Positions 36,271-45,586 are shown, counted from the stretch's first letter. The stretch: DNA of 64,000 bases from Lachnospiraceae bacterium (GCA_015057625.1 SVDZ01000002.1:447802-511801); one strand, 5' to 3'. Notes: generated by a model from the sequence alone, not told the origin. Program-made: numbers and translations.

Positions 36271-36648
36271 TTATTCATTAGGTACATTTACACTGGCTAC
36301 TTTTACGTTTACAGCCGCAACTGTAAGACCTGTCATTCCCTCAATCTGCATTTTTATTTTATCCTGAACATCTTTTGATATTTCGATAATGCTGTATCCG
36401 TAATCAAGATTGATTGAAATATTAACAACTACTTCTTCATCTACAATCTTTGCGTTAACACTCTTTGCTAACTTTTTAACTCCTGTTTTTAAAATGAGTT
36501 CTCGGGTAATTCCGCCAAGTAAAGATGCTACACCTTCAACATCTGTTGCTGCAACTCCTGCAATAGTCGCGATAACATCATCTGTAATTCTTACATTTCC
36601 TAATTCTTTATTGTGATATATAGTATAAATATTTCTTTGTTCTTCCAT
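36271..36648 (-). CDS. Asp23/Gls24 family envelope stress response protein
   Basis: A 125-residue cytoplasmic protein with the Asp23 core: IAGVAATDVEGVASLLGG, then VVNISINLDYGYSIIEISKDVQDKIKMQIEGMTGLTVAAVNVKVASV. In other Firmicutes such proteins form membrane-associated filaments or act in cell-wall stress. Here it is the small single-domain type regularly found before nusB. It has its own promoter at 36690-36718 and AGGAGG before the ATG. Confidence 0.9.
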   Translation of the reverse strand: MEEQRNIYTIYHNKELGNVRITDDVIATIAGVAATDVEGVASLLGGITRELILKTGVKKLAKSVNAKIVDEEVVVNISINLDYGYSIIEISKDVQDKIKMQIEGMTGLTVAAVNVKVASVNVPNE

Positions 36649-36689
36649 TAAATTTACCTCCTGGTATTTTCAATTATTACTCGCATTTT

Positions 36690-36718
36690 ATTATACCCTT
36701 AAATATATATATTTGCAA
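36690..36718 (-). promoter_or_regulatory. Promoter of the asp23-nusB segment
   Basis: Minus strand TTGCAA (36718-36713), 17 bases, TATAAT (36695-36690). It lets the housekeeping genes be expressed independently of the sporulation operon upstream. Confidence 0.7.
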
Positions 36719-36720
36719 CA

Positions 36721-37314
36721 TTATTTGTTTTCAAGAGGGGTAATCACAATATCAGCAAGGGCAATATCAGTTTTTCTTGTTATTACCTGCTCAATCTGAG
36801 CTCTGTCACTGTCTGTAACCTGATTTGCATTAACAATCACCTCAGCACCTTTATCGTTTAACGTCACCACTACATCCTTGTATCCCTTAGCCTTCAACAC
36901 AGTTTCTATTTCATTTTCAAGTCCTGAATAATTAGCCATTTTTACCATTACATCCACTACTTCTTTTTTCTTGTCCTCAGACACCTCATCACTGTCAATT
37001 ATCTTTTGTAGTTCTTCCTTGTTCTTCGATCTGATTTGCTCCCTGTCCATTCTCGCCTGAATTACAAAATCTGACATTCCTGCTCCTGCACTGGTGAACA
37101 CAGCAGTTCCCGGAGCAGCCGTTTCACTCTCATCTTCAATGTCCATACTCAAAATATCCCCATCGCCTTCCAATAAATCATCGTCATATGTAACCTTTGT
37201 CTGTTTTTTGCTTTCCGGAATAATTTTTTCACTGTAATTCAAATATCCCGCCACCACAATTAACACAGCAATCAATGTAATGATAAATTGATTTTTTCTA
37301 ATTAACTTCTTCAT
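36721..37314 (-). CDS. spoIIIAH: SpoIIIAH, forespore-mother-cell channel protein
   Basis: A 197-residue mother-cell protein that spans the outer forespore membrane and pairs with SpoIIQ. One TM helix at about 9-26, then a soluble region with the YscJ/FliF-like ring-building fold at about 95-190 (DVVVTLNDKGAEVIVNANQVTDSDRAQIEQVI). Last gene of the spoIIIA operon. spoIIQ is not in this window. Confidence 0.93.
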   Translation of the reverse strand: MKKLIRKNQFIITLIAVLIVVAGYLNYSEKIIPESKKQTKVTYDDDLLEGDGDILSMDIEDESETAAPGTAVFTSAGAGMSDFVIQARMDREQIRSKNKEELQKIIDSDEVSEDKKKEVVDVMVKMANYSGLENEIETVLKAKGYKDVVVTLNDKGAEVIVNANQVTDSDRAQIEQVITRKTDIALADIVITPLENK

Positions 37315-37323
37315 ACAACCTCC

Positions 37324-37872
37324 TTATTTCATTTCTGCTATTGATATTTTATGTGTCTCAACATCAAATAGTGCCTGTACCAAGAGTATAATTTCATTTT
37401 TCACCTCAGTGTTTTTACTTCCTTTTGCAACCACTACTACACCCTCTACCTGCGGCATTATTTCCTTGGTAATATATGGATATTCACTATTTTCATCTTT
37501 TAGTACTAAAGTATTATTTCTTTTTTGAATCTCTTCGTAATTCCTGTCCCCTGTCTCTTTTTTCTCATTTATCTCACTGTCACTTTGAACCACTTTCTCA
37601 GTACCGTTTTTTAATGTAATCATAACTTTGCACTTTTTAACCCCTTCAATACTCTCAATTAGATTTTGCAATTTTCTCTCAATTCTTTCTTCATAAAAGC
37701 TAATATTTTCAGTTTCAAAGGTTGAATTTGAAACCACTGCATCTTTCTTATTGTTTTTACTACCGCCCTGAGAAATGATAAGCATCAGAATTCCCACCGC
37801 AAATAAAAGAAGATACTTTTCCCTGCCATCTCCAAATAAATTTTTAATTTTTGAAAAATCAATATTCTCCAT
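37324..37872 (-). CDS. spoIIIAG: SpoIIIAG, ring-forming sporulation channel protein
   Basis: A 182-residue protein with one TM helix at about 20-38 and a C-terminal ring-building domain (IESIEGVKKCKVMITLKN through EGVVVVAKGSKNTEVKNEIILLVQALFDV). It forms the large ring of the SpoIIIA-SpoIIQ complex. The ATG at 37872 overlaps the end of spoIIIAF by 14 bases, with AAAGGG 12 bases upstream; a TTG at 37893 is also in frame. Confidence 0.9.
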   Translation of the reverse strand: MENIDFSKIKNLFGDGREKYLLLFAVGILMLIISQGGSKNNKKDAVVSNSTFETENISFYEERIERKLQNLIESIEGVKKCKVMITLKNGTEKVVQSDSEINEKKETGDRNYEEIQKRNNTLVLKDENSEYPYITKEIMPQVEGVVVVAKGSKNTEVKNEIILLVQALFDVETHKISIAEMK

Positions 37873-38131
37873 CCTCAAAGATTTCCCTTTCAAAATTTTT
37901 CAAATCCGATTCAAAGTCAGTGTTCCCAATTTTTCTTTCCATCTCATAAGTGATATCTGAAATTCTAACGTTTTTCTCTATGAAATAGTCAAAAGGTTTT
38001 AATATTAATGTCAATAAAATAAGCCCCACAATAAGTGAAAGCATTTTCGTATATCCTTTGTTGGGCATTACTGATTTAAACATAGATATTACTATCAATG
38101 CATAACAAATATTTTCAATATAATCCTGCAT
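37859..38131 (-). CDS. spoIIIAF: SpoIIIAF, short form
   Basis: A 90-residue protein with two TM helices at about 5-20 and 26-47, and a short charged tail ending EIFEDGEY. Position in the operon and the MLSLIVGLILLTLILKPFDYF segment identify it. Family members such as the one in B. subtilis are about 200 residues and carry a soluble ring-building domain after the helices; that domain is absent here, and spoIIIAG overlaps the stop so no hidden remainder exists. The start at 38131 has GGTGGTGATT-ATG. Confidence 0.8.
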   Translation of the reverse strand: MQDYIENICYALIVISMFKSVMPNKGYTKMLSLIVGLILLTLILKPFDYFIEKNVRISDITYEMERKIGNTDFESDLKNFEREIFEDGEY

Positions 38132-38133
38132 AA

Positions 38134-39279
38134 TCACCACCTGTTTGTTGAATAACACACTATTGCTATAGTAATTACAAACATAATTAAAATAGTCACA
38201 ACTGATTTAAGCAAAAGCATTATTGCATCTGATATTTTCACAATACATTTTACCATTCCACTTTGTGCTACAGGTTGCATCACTGCACAGCACAGGCGTA
38301 GCATAATATACGATATTGCTATTTTTATTATTGGAAATATGCATATAATTAAAAGAATAATAATAGCTCCAAGTCCAATACTGTTTTTAATCAACATTGC
38401 TGAATTAACAAACAATGATAATATGTATTCTTTTCCATCTCCCACCACAGGAAGGGCTGTGGTCAGTTTTTTTACCATTCCATTCTTCATTATCTCAATA
38501 TCAGGCACCACCAGCCCCTGTAATATATTTATTCCAAATACTATCCCAAGAAGATACTTATTTAGGGATACTATGCACTTTTTGAAAAGATCAATAGAAT
38601 TGCTCAGTGCATTTTCTCGTCCTATTTCATTTGAAAATACAAGCATTATATATATTTTGATTAAGGGCATTATTACTTTTAAAAATATCAGTTCCACAAA
38701 ATAGATAACGCAAACGATTATTTTATAAAATCCAATAGCCCCTGTCTGATTAACAATACCAACGGAAAGAAAAAACGTAGGAATCAGTGCTGTCATAAAG
38801 TTTATTATTGTATTCATAACTTCATCTGCAATCTCAAATGCCGATAGAAAATAAGATATCAACACTCCCATAAGTGCAATATAAAAAATTAAATACGCTA
38901 ATCCGTCAGAATAATCTTTTGTCAGAATACTTGTGAAATTTGTCATTATCCCCGACAGTATAATGATTAAAACTAATGATGTAATCATCTTTTTTTGGAC
39001 TTTTGTTTCAATTGTAAGATCATTCACTTTCTTTTTAATGGTTGTCCCAATAATATTATCGGATTTCCCATTCATTATGCTTTTTATCACTTCATAAAAG
39101 CTTAAATCTCTGTAACCGGAATCATCAATAACTCTTTGAACCTCTTTAAAATCAAAATCTTCCTCTGATATTATTGTATTTTCTTTAAGTTCACCGGCAC
39201 TTGCTCTACTAAAATCAACTGTCAACAAGATAGCAAATATCAAAATACATCTCACATAAAAATCAATCCGTTGTTTCAC
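38134..39279 (-). CDS. spoIIIAE: SpoIIIAE, polytopic membrane protein of the feeding-tube complex
   Basis: A 381-residue protein with a signal-like N-terminal helix, an external segment to about 105, and seven or so TM helices. It is the large membrane component of the SpoIIIA secretion-like complex. The family signature lies around SNSIDLFKKCIVSLNKYLLGIVFGINILQGLVVP and the KNGMVKKLTTALPVVGDG segment. Its start overlaps the spoIIIAD stop by four bases. Confidence 0.93.
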   Translation of the reverse strand: MKQRIDFYVRCILIFAILLTVDFSRASAGELKENTIISEEDFDFKEVQRVIDDSGYRDLSFYEVIKSIMNGKSDNIIGTTIKKKVNDLTIETKVQKKMITSLVLIIILSGIMTNFTSILTKDYSDGLAYLIFYIALMGVLISYFLSAFEIADEVMNTIINFMTALIPTFFLSVGIVNQTGAIGFYKIIVCVIYFVELIFLKVIMPLIKIYIMLVFSNEIGRENALSNSIDLFKKCIVSLNKYLLGIVFGINILQGLVVPDIEIMKNGMVKKLTTALPVVGDGKEYILSLFVNSAMLIKNSIGLGAIIILLIICIFPIIKIAISYIMLRLCCAVMQPVAQSGMVKCIVKISDAIMLLLKSVVTILIMFVITIAIVCYSTNRW

Positions 39280-39653
39280 ATTAGTTCCCCCATCAAATTA
39301 AATACAGCTTCAATTATGGGCAATCCAATTATCAATATAGTAACTTTCCCAAATATCTGAATCTGATTAGCCACTGAACCATATCCTGCATCTTTGCATA
39401 AATCTGCACTAAACTCTGCCAGATATGCTATTCCCGTAATTTTTAAAAGAATATTTATGTAGCTTCTATTAACTTGCGTCTGTTCAATAATTCTATTTAC
39501 AGTATCAAAATAATCTGATATTTCCGAAATAATATATGTCATAATTACAGAAGAAACAAATATGATAATTAAAGTTGCAAATTCCGCTTTTATATTTTTT
39601 ACAAAGGATGCCAGCAGCACTCCGACAACTGCAAAAACCGAAACATAAATCAT
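39276..39653 (-). CDS. spoIIIAD: SpoIIIAD
   Basis: A 125-residue membrane protein with four hydrophobic segments (about 4-12, 24-46, 65-84 and 100-121). It contains the typical KITGIAYLAEFSADLCKDAGYGSVANQIQIFGKV stretch. Component of the forespore channel membrane base, sharing four-base ATGA-type overlaps with both neighbours. Confidence 0.92.
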   Translation of the reverse strand: MIYVSVFAVVGVLLASFVKNIKAEFATLIIIFVSSVIMTYIISEISDYFDTVNRIIEQTQVNRSYINILLKITGIAYLAEFSADLCKDAGYGSVANQIQIFGKVTILIIGLPIIEAVFNLMGELM

Positions 39654-39844
39654 AAATCAAACAACCTTTTCATGGTATTAAACAAGTCATAAATATACGG
39701 AACAATCCACATCAAAACCAAAATCAAAGCCGCAAGACTTGTCAGAAAAGCCTGTTCCTCTTTTCCGCTGTGCTTTAATACCTGTCCCACTACAGATACC
39801 AGAATACCTACAGCAGCTATTTTAAAAATCAAATTAACATCCAT
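39650..39844 (-). CDS. spoIIIAC: SpoIIIAC
   Basis: A 64-residue two-TM protein (helices at about 6-22 and 33-55), beginning MDVNLIFKIAAVGILVSVVGQVLKHSGKEEQ, as expected for this small subunit. It is related to SpoIIID/AD-type membrane pieces and lies in the normal operon position. Confidence 0.92.
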   Translation of the reverse strand: MDVNLIFKIAAVGILVSVVGQVLKHSGKEEQAFLTSLAALILVLMWIVPYIYDLFNTMKRLFDL

Positions 39845-39858
39845 CTACCCTACACTCC

Positions 39859-40374
39859 TCACAGAAATAATATGGAAATAAAAATACCAAATAACACTCC
39901 CAGTACTTTGCATAATTTACCTTTTTCCATCTCTTCTGTAACAGAATCATCAGTCAGCAAAACCAATTCATTTTTCATACCTTCAAATAATTTCGATATA
40001 TTTGTACAGTCAGAATCGCTTAATGTTTGTCCTATTTTTTGAATAAACAAGATATCTTCTTTTTTCAGATAATCTATTTTTTTATATTTCAGTAAAGTAT
40101 CATTCCATCTTTTTGTAATATCATTTTTATAATCACCCATTAAAAATACTCTATTTAAAAAATCATTAATCATCTCATTGTCAAAATTAATATCTGAGGC
40201 AATTTCCTCTAATGTTTTATTATAGTAGACTATATTATTTTCAAATACTATCAATAATTTATAAAGAGCTCGCAATACAGCAGTTCTCTTTTTGTATTTT
40301 ATCGCTTTGTTACAACCGTACATAAAACAGCTTAAACACACAAAAATCGCTCCGGCAAATTTACATACACTCAT
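39859..40374 (-). CDS. spoIIIAB: SpoIIIAB
   Basis: A 171-residue stage III protein with an N-terminal helix (about 3-18), a helical cytoplasmic domain (KYKKRTAVLRALYKLLIVFENNIVYYNKTLEEIA), and a C-terminal hydrophobic end (KVLGVLFGIFISILFL). It is structurally related to type II secretion GspF-like proteins and partners with the SpoIIIAA ATPase. The ATG at 40374 overlaps the end of spoIIIAA; a longer frame to 40422 has no ribosome site. Confidence 0.9.
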   Translation of the reverse strand: MSVCKFAGAIFVCLSCFMYGCNKAIKYKKRTAVLRALYKLLIVFENNIVYYNKTLEEIASDINFDNEMINDFLNRVFLMGDYKNDITKRWNDTLLKYKKIDYLKKEDILFIQKIGQTLSDSDCTNISKLFEGMKNELVLLTDDSVTEEMEKGKLCKVLGVLFGIFISILFL

Positions 40375-41218
40375 ATACTTTTCTGTTACTGTCAATAAAA
40401 AACAGGTTTGAAAACAAGTCATTTTCTAACATCCTGCTTATCATATTATTTCCCTCAATACTGTCTTTTCCTTCACCGTGTGCCGTAGCTATAATATTCA
40501 CCCCAGACTTTCTTATATTAAGCAGCGCTTCAAAATCATTTTGTGTTCCTATTTCATCCACTGCAATCACATCCGGTTTCATAGTTCTAAGCACCATATT
40601 CATTCCATAGTGCTTAGGCATTGCATCCATAACATCTGTTCTAGGGCCAAGGTTACATGAAGTTTTTCCATTGTACATTCCTGCAATCTCACTTCTTTCA
40701 TCTATCACTGAAACATTAAAACCTGCATTACTAATAATTCTGATAAGGTCTCTAAGCAATGTCGTTTTACCATAGCCCGGGGGCGAAATAATCAAAGTAT
40801 TTTTCAACTTATTATTTTTAATAATTTTATCCGATATTTCACTGGCGACTCCCACAATTTCATGGCACACTCTTATGTTTAATGATGAAATGTTATCAAT
40901 TGTATATACTTCATTGTTTTTAATAACTGCCCTTCCGCAAATTCCAACCCTGTGTCCGCCCTCAATAGTTATAAATCCATTTCTGATATATGATTCATAG
41001 GCATATTTTGAATACCTGCAAATTCTGTTATAAATGTTTTGAATCATACCAACGTCTGCATTAACATCTTTACCCTCAAATAAAACTTTATATTCTTTAT
41101 TATCTGTATAATATGTAACCGGCTTGTCCCTTCTAACTCTGATTTCATTTAAATCTTTCGTATCACACATAATATTATCAGCAATCACTTCCGGCAGATA
41201 ATCTAAAATTCCCGTCAT
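40361..41218 (-). CDS. spoIIIAA: SpoIIIAA ATPase
   Basis: A 285-residue secretion-type ATPase of the SpoIIIA complex. Walker A PPGYGKTT is at 146-153 and Walker B DVIAVDEIG lies further on, with the R-rich IRVRRDKPV near 26-34 and GGHRVGICG before the ATPase core. It is first in the eight-gene operon and likely powers transport into the forespore. Confidence 0.95.
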   Translation of the reverse strand: MTGILDYLPEVIADNIMCDTKDLNEIRVRRDKPVTYYTDNKEYKVLFEGKDVNADVGMIQNIYNRICRYSKYAYESYIRNGFITIEGGHRVGICGRAVIKNNEVYTIDNISSLNIRVCHEIVGVASEISDKIIKNNKLKNTLIISPPGYGKTTLLRDLIRIISNAGFNVSVIDERSEIAGMYNGKTSCNLGPRTDVMDAMPKHYGMNMVLRTMKPDVIAVDEIGTQNDFEALLNIRKSGVNIIATAHGEGKDSIEGNNMISRMLENDLFSNLFFIDSNRKVYECM

Positions 41219-41256
41219 TCTTCCTCCCCTCTTTGCAATTTCTTAATCCTCTCTTA

Positions 41257-41282
41257 ATCATATGAATTACTTTATATTTATA
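41257..41282 (-). promoter_or_regulatory. Possible sigma-E-type promoter of spoIIIA
   Basis: A -10-like CATATGAT (41264-41257) lies 39 bases before the start, with an AT-rich TATAAAT-like -35 region above it. The match to the sigma-E consensus is partial. Confidence 0.3.
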
Positions 41283-41285
41283 GAA

Positions 41286-41329
41286 CAAAAAAACGCGCTA
41301 ATTAGTTTTTGCTAATTAACGCGTTTTAT
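41286..41329 (-). terminator. Terminator after rlmH
   Basis: Long stem: AAAACGCG then TAATTAG, paired with CTAATTA and CGCGTTTT (one mismatch), followed by seven T on the minus strand. It isolates the spoIIIA operon from rlmH. Confidence 0.9.
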
Positions 41330-41338
41330 ATTTTCTCA

Positions 41339-41818
41339 CTATTTGTGATATGGTTCATTATTTAATATTCTAAAACTTCTGTATATCTGCTCTAACAGGA
41401 CAACCTTCATCAACTGATGTGGAAAAGTCATCTTGGAAAAACTCAGTTTATAATCAGCACGATCTGATACAGATTTGTGCAATCCCACTGAACCTCCGAT
41501 TATAAAACATATATTACTGTAACCTCTTACAGTAATATCATTTATTTTATTTGAAAGAGCAACTGAATCAATCATATCTCCCTTTATCTCAAGAGTTATT
41601 ACATACATATCATCAGAAATATTTTTAATAATACGTTCTGCCTCTTTAGCTTTGATGACATCAAGTGTTGCCTCAGATGCATTCTCTACAGTCTTTTCGT
41701 CCGCTACTTCTATCAGATTAAGTTTACAGTATCTGGACAATCTTTTAGAATATTCTTCTATAGCTGAAACAAAATATTTTTCCTTAATTTTGCCAACACT
41801 GATAATTGATACTTTCAT
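41339..41818 (-). CDS. rlmH: 23S rRNA (pseudouridine-1915-N3) methyltransferase
   Basis: A 159-residue SPOUT methyltransferase of the 70S ribosome. Recognised by the start MKVSIISVGKIKEKYF, FIIGGSVGLHKSV, and the ending QLMKVVLLEQIYRSFRILNNEPYHK, the invariant C-terminal knot with HK. It begins 3 bases after the Fn3 gene stop with no clear ribosome site; a TATAAT lies 5 bases before the ATG. Confidence 0.97.
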   Translation of the reverse strand: MKVSIISVGKIKEKYFVSAIEEYSKRLSRYCKLNLIEVADEKTVENASEATLDVIKAKEAERIIKNISDDMYVITLEIKGDMIDSVALSNKINDITVRGYSNICFIIGGSVGLHKSVSDRADYKLSFSKMTFPHQLMKVVLLEQIYRSFRILNNEPYHK

Positions 41819-41821
41819 AAA

Positions 41822-43033
41822 TTATAAGAAAGAATATACTTGCCAAACACCTGATTTGCTTTTAATTTTTTTGCCGCCGAATTTACCAACCGCAACTACA
41901 TAAATATAATAATTATTTTTTCTTATATTAATTTTTTTCTTTTTAATCTTTTTGATGACATATGAAGATTTTTTAGCCTTAACAGTTGCAACCTTTTTGT
42001 ATCCAGAATTTCTAGAAGTTGATGCATATACTTCATATTTTTTTGCACCTTTCATCTTTGTCCATTTCACTTTGATTGAATAAGCTGATTTAGGTGTAGG
42101 AATACTCATTTTCAACTCATCTGCAAAATATAAATCACCAGTCCATTTACTGTATTTCTTTGCACCGTTAACAGTAACGTATCCTCTAACTCTAATCTTA
42201 TAAAACTGTTTAGAATTGATAATACCGTTTGAACTTAATGAAAGATATGAAGATGACTGATCGATCTTCTTGTATACCTTACTTGATGTAGTCTTGTATA
42301 ATTCAACTTCATACCCTTCTGTATTTTTTGGGTCTGACCAATCAACCCATAACGATGATGATATTGTAAGATTATCAGGAGCATCAGGAACAACTTTTGT
42401 TCTATAATAACCTTCTTTATAACTCTCTGCAACATATCCTGAAGCTGATTTTTTTACAGCTGTAACATAATAATCTCCAGGTGTAAAATCATTATCAAGT
42501 TTTGTTACAACAAAACTATTTGTAGTGCTTCTTCCTACAACAATATTTCCTGAATAGTCAGATGTAATCTTATATTCTGTGGCACCTGCTGAAGCTTTCC
42601 ACTGTAATTTTGCTGTAGTTTCAGTAGCATCAACCTGAGTCAAATCCTGAACTTTATCAGGAGCTGTAACTACTTCAAATACATCTGAATAATCACCATA
42701 TGAATAATTTCCACTACCAATATAGTTTACACCTCTAAGTCTAACTTTATAAGTTTTACCAGCATAAAGACCAGAAATATATCTTTCAGTTGAACTTGTC
42801 TTATCTACACATTCCTCAAAGCCGTTACCAGCGCCATAATCAATTTCAATACTAACATAATCAGCACCCAACTTATTAAAAGAGAGTTCAACTTGTGATG
42901 TACTATCATCAATCTGTTTGATTTCAGTAATTTTTGCCGGTTTTCCTGTACCAGCGAAACATATAGCGTTGATTGAAAGCATAATTGTAATCGTTGCCAT
43001 CAACAAAACAACCTTTTTAAGCATCTTATTCAT
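41822..43033 (-). CDS. Secreted Fn3-repeat protein with lysine-rich C-terminus
   Basis: A 403-residue secreted protein. Signal peptide about 1-27 (hydrophobic, ending CFAGTGKPA). Fn3-like repeats can be seen at about 30-125, 127-215, 217-310 and 312-403, each with the W/Y-core pattern typical of type III modules (for example TAKLQWKASAGATEYKITS). The last module is very basic (KKIKKKKINIRKNN) and resembles the C-termini of the GH128 and 51967 proteins. It has no enzyme domain or anchor. The start at 43033 has TTAGGAGG. It probably acts at the surface as an adhesin or matrix protein; unproven. Confidence 0.75.
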   Translation of the reverse strand: MNKMLKKVVLLMATITIMLSINAICFAGTGKPAKITEIKQIDDSTSQVELSFNKLGADYVSIEIDYGAGNGFEECVDKTSSTERYISGLYAGKTYKVRLRGVNYIGSGNYSYGDYSDVFEVVTAPDKVQDLTQVDATETTAKLQWKASAGATEYKITSDYSGNIVVGRSTTNSFVVTKLDNDFTPGDYYVTAVKKSASGYVAESYKEGYYRTKVVPDAPDNLTISSSLWVDWSDPKNTEGYEVELYKTTSSKVYKKIDQSSSYLSLSSNGIINSKQFYKIRVRGYVTVNGAKKYSKWTGDLYFADELKMSIPTPKSAYSIKVKWTKMKGAKKYEVYASTSRNSGYKKVATVKAKKSSYVIKKIKKKKINIRKNNYYIYVVAVGKFGGKKIKSKSGVWQVYSFL

Positions 43034-43079
43034 TTTAATCCTCCTAAAATATAAAATAATGTGTTTAGACACCTTCTAA

Positions 43080-43108
43080 ATATTACCATAGTTTTATTGT
43101 GTATTCAA
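43080..43108 (-). promoter_or_regulatory. Promoter of the Fn3 protein gene
   Basis: Minus strand TTGAAT (43108-43103), 17 bases, TAATAT (43085-43080). Confidence 0.55.
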
Positions 43109-43128
43109 CAAAAAATACAATTACTTTG

Positions 43129-43157
43129 TTGTTTAACACTATTATTTGTTATATAAT
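43129..43157 (+). promoter_or_regulatory. Promoter of the zinc-ribbon membrane protein gene
   Basis: TTGTTT (43129-43134), 17 bases, TATAAT (43152-43157), 42 bases before the start codon. Confidence 0.6.
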
Positions 43158-43199
43158 TGTTAAGTATAAACGACATAAGATACTTTAGGAGGAAAACAC

Positions 43200-43985
43200 A
43201 TGGCTTGGTGTCCAAAATGCAGAAATGAATATATAGACGGAATTACTACTTGTGTGGACTGCAATATTCCACTGGTTGACGAGCTTCCACAGGAGGAAGA
43301 AACGGTTAAGCAATCCACCCCAATTGAAGCATTTCTTGACAGTGAAGGTTTTACTATTAACGAGCCTGAAACCACTGCCGATTATAACGAAGAAGATAGC
43401 GAGAATAGCGTTGTCAATAATGACGAAAACGAATATAGAGATACTGATAACGAATATGAAAAATCATATGATGCTTCTGATTCTCTACCGGAAGAAAAAA
43501 GTTTTTCACCTTCTTACACAAGATTGTCTGACAAATACGAGGACGTCAAATCATCTGCCTACTCTCTTTTGTTTGTGGGTGTAGCCGGAGTTATATTTAT
43601 CATATTGCAGTTAACTCACGTTCTCAACATTCCTATTTCAGAACAGTCAAAATGGCTTTTCTATACTGTTATGGGTGGTGTATTTGTGGCATTTATTATC
43701 TTTGGATTTTTGTCATATATGTACTCAGTTCAACTTGGAATGGACGCTATTGAAGAAGATAAACTCATTGAAGAAATCAACAATTGGTTCTATGAAACTC
43801 ATACAGCTGAATCAATAGACTCAAGCATAAATGCAGATGTTGAAAACACTTCAGATGAATTCTTATATTTTGAGAGAGCTGAAAAGATTAAAAATGATAT
43901 CATGCATCAGTTTGAAACTGCAAATGAAGATTTAATTGATTCCATGATTGAAGATTTATACCATAACACATTTGAAAAAGAATAG
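43200..43985 (+). CDS. Zinc-ribbon membrane protein of unknown function
   Basis: A 261-residue protein. The N-terminal four-cysteine zinc ribbon has C4, C7, C18 and C21 (CPKC...CVDC). A long acidic disordered region at 30-105 is rich in Glu/Asp/Asn, two TM helices lie at about 120-140 and 152-175, and an acidic helical C-terminus follows. The ribbon and both tails would be on the same side of the membrane, probably the cytoplasm. TTTAGGAGG precedes the ATG, with a good promoter and terminator; monocistronic. I do not know its role. Confidence 0.7.
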   Translation: MAWCPKCRNEYIDGITTCVDCNIPLVDELPQEEETVKQSTPIEAFLDSEGFTINEPETTADYNEEDSENSVVNNDENEYRDTDNEYEKSYDASDSLPEEKSFSPSYTRLSDKYEDVKSSAYSLLFVGVAGVIFIILQLTHVLNIPISEQSKWLFYTVMGGVFVAFIIFGFLSYMYSVQLGMDAIEEDKLIEEINNWFYETHTAESIDSSINADVENTSDEFLYFERAEKIKNDIMHQFETANEDLIDSMIEDLYHNTFEKE

Positions 43986-44002
43986 AACAAATAACTAATT
44001 AC

Positions 44003-44037
44003 AAAAAAGAATCAGGCACAAACCTGATTCTTTTTTT
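44003..44037. terminator. Terminator between convergent genes
   Basis: Stem AAAGAATCAGG / CCTGATTCTTT, loop CACAAA, with T-run on the plus strand and matching A-run for the minus-strand transporter operon. Confidence 0.85.
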
Positions 44038-44072
44038 ACGTAATTCGTGACTCACCTAAGAGTCCTACTTTT

Positions 44073-44825
44073 CTATATGATTTTTGAAAGAAATTCTTTT
44101 GTTCTGTCACTCTTTGGATTATCGAAAATATCAGATGGAGTTCCATCTTCAATAATCATTCCTTCATCCATAAAGATAACTCTTGTTGCAACTTCTCTTG
44201 CAAATCCCATCTCGTGAGTAACCACAAGCATAGTCATTCCTTTTTTTGCAAGATCCTTCATTACATTTAATACTTCACCAACCATTTCAGGATCAAGAGC
44301 AGATGTTGGTTCATCAAACAACATTACATCAGGATTCATGCAAAGCGCTCTTGCTATCGCAACTCTTTGCTTCTGTCCTCCTGAAAGCTGATTTGGATAT
44401 GAATTTGCACGATCTTTCAAATTGACAATATCAAGAAGTTCTAATGCTTTCTTTTCCGCCTCCTCTTTACTCATTTTAAGTAATTTAATAGGCGCCATTG
44501 TCATATTATCGATAATAGTCTTGTGTGGGAATAAATTAAAATGCTGAAATACCATTCCCATTTTTTGTCTGTGAATATTGATATCAACCTTTTTATCTGT
44601 AATATCAACACCCTCAAATATAATATTTCCTTCTGTAGGAACCTCAAGCAAATTGAGTGAACGAAGCAAAGTTGATTTACCACTTCCGGAAGGTCCGATG
44701 ATAACAACCACTTCACCCTTTTCTACTTCAATACTTGCTCCGTTTAAGGCTTTGATTTTACCGTCTTTATAATGTTTTTTTACATTTTCAACTTTAATAA
44801 GAGGACCTGCATAATTATCTTTCAT
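44073..44825 (-). CDS. glnQ: Polar amino-acid ABC transporter ATPase (GlnQ-like)
   Basis: A 250-residue ATPase. Walker [10 protein letters not shown] is at 44-52, the signature LSGGQKQR near 145, and Walker [15 protein letters not shown] follows. It drives uptake of a polar amino acid; glutamine-type specificity is the closest general match, not proven. Its start overlaps the permease stop by 11 bases. Confidence 0.93.
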   Translation of the reverse strand: MKDNYAGPLIKVENVKKHYKDGKIKALNGASIEVEKGEVVVIIGPSGSGKSTLLRSLNLLEVPTEGNIIFEGVDITDKKVDINIHRQKMGMVFQHFNLFPHKTIIDNMTMAPIKLLKMSKEEAEKKALELLDIVNLKDRANSYPNQLSGGQKQRVAIARALCMNPDVMLFDEPTSALDPEMVGEVLNVMKDLAKKGMTMLVVTHEMGFAREVATRVIFMDEGMIIEDGTPSDIFDNPKSDRTKEFLSKII

Positions 44826-45573
44826 CAGTTCTCAACCTCCTTTCAAGTTTTCCTACCAACCATGTAAAGAACATAACCATTGCAAGATATACAGCCGCAA
44901 CAGTTAATAAAGGCATGTAAGCTGTGTATGTAAGACTTCTGATAATGTCTCCACCCTTTGTCAAATCTTCGAGTGCTATGTATCCTGCTACTGCAGTTTC
45001 CTTGAGAAGCACAATGAATTCATTTGCAAGGGTAGGCAACACATTTTTAAAAGCCTGAGGAGCAACAATATATATCATTGTCTGAATATAATTAAAGCCT
45101 AAGCTTCTACCCGCCTCATACTGCCCTTTATCAATGGACATGATACCGCTTCGAATAATTTCAGCAACGTAAGCACCTGAATTTATACCAAATGTAAGAA
45201 TACCTATACCGAGCTTATTGTTTGATGAAGCAAAAATAACATAGTAAACAATAAGAATCTGAACTACTACAGGCGTTCCTCTGATTACTGTCAGGTATAT
45301 TTTACAAATGGCATTAAGCACTGTAAGAATAAATTTTAAAAATGTATTTCTGGTTTCCTTGCCATGAGTATCATAAGTTGTTCGTATAATTGCAACCGTG
45401 GTACCAAGCGCTATGCCAAGAATACACGCAAATACAGTAAGAATAAGAGTGTTTTTCAAACCGTTAACAATATATTTCCAATTGTTATTGCTTATCATTA
45501 CATCATAAAATTCATTTAGTATATTTGCCATTACAGAATTTGTTATATTTTTATTTATAAATAATTCCAACAT
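44815..45573 (-). CDS. Polar amino-acid ABC transporter permease
   Basis: A 252-residue inner-membrane permease of the HisM/GlnP type, with about five TM helices and the EAA-type loop at [37 protein letters not shown]. It works with the ATPase downstream and the binding lipoprotein upstream (14-base gap). Confidence 0.93.
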   Translation of the reverse strand: MLELFINKNITNSVMANILNEFYDVMISNNNWKYIVNGLKNTLILTVFACILGIALGTTVAIIRTTYDTHGKETRNTFLKFILTVLNAICKIYLTVIRGTPVVVQILIVYYVIFASSNNKLGIGILTFGINSGAYVAEIIRSGIMSIDKGQYEAGRSLGFNYIQTMIYIVAPQAFKNVLPTLANEFIVLLKETAVAGYIALEDLTKGGDIIRSLTYTAYMPLLTVAAVYLAMVMFFTWLVGKLERRLRTDER

Positions 45574-45586
45574 ATTCCACCACTTA

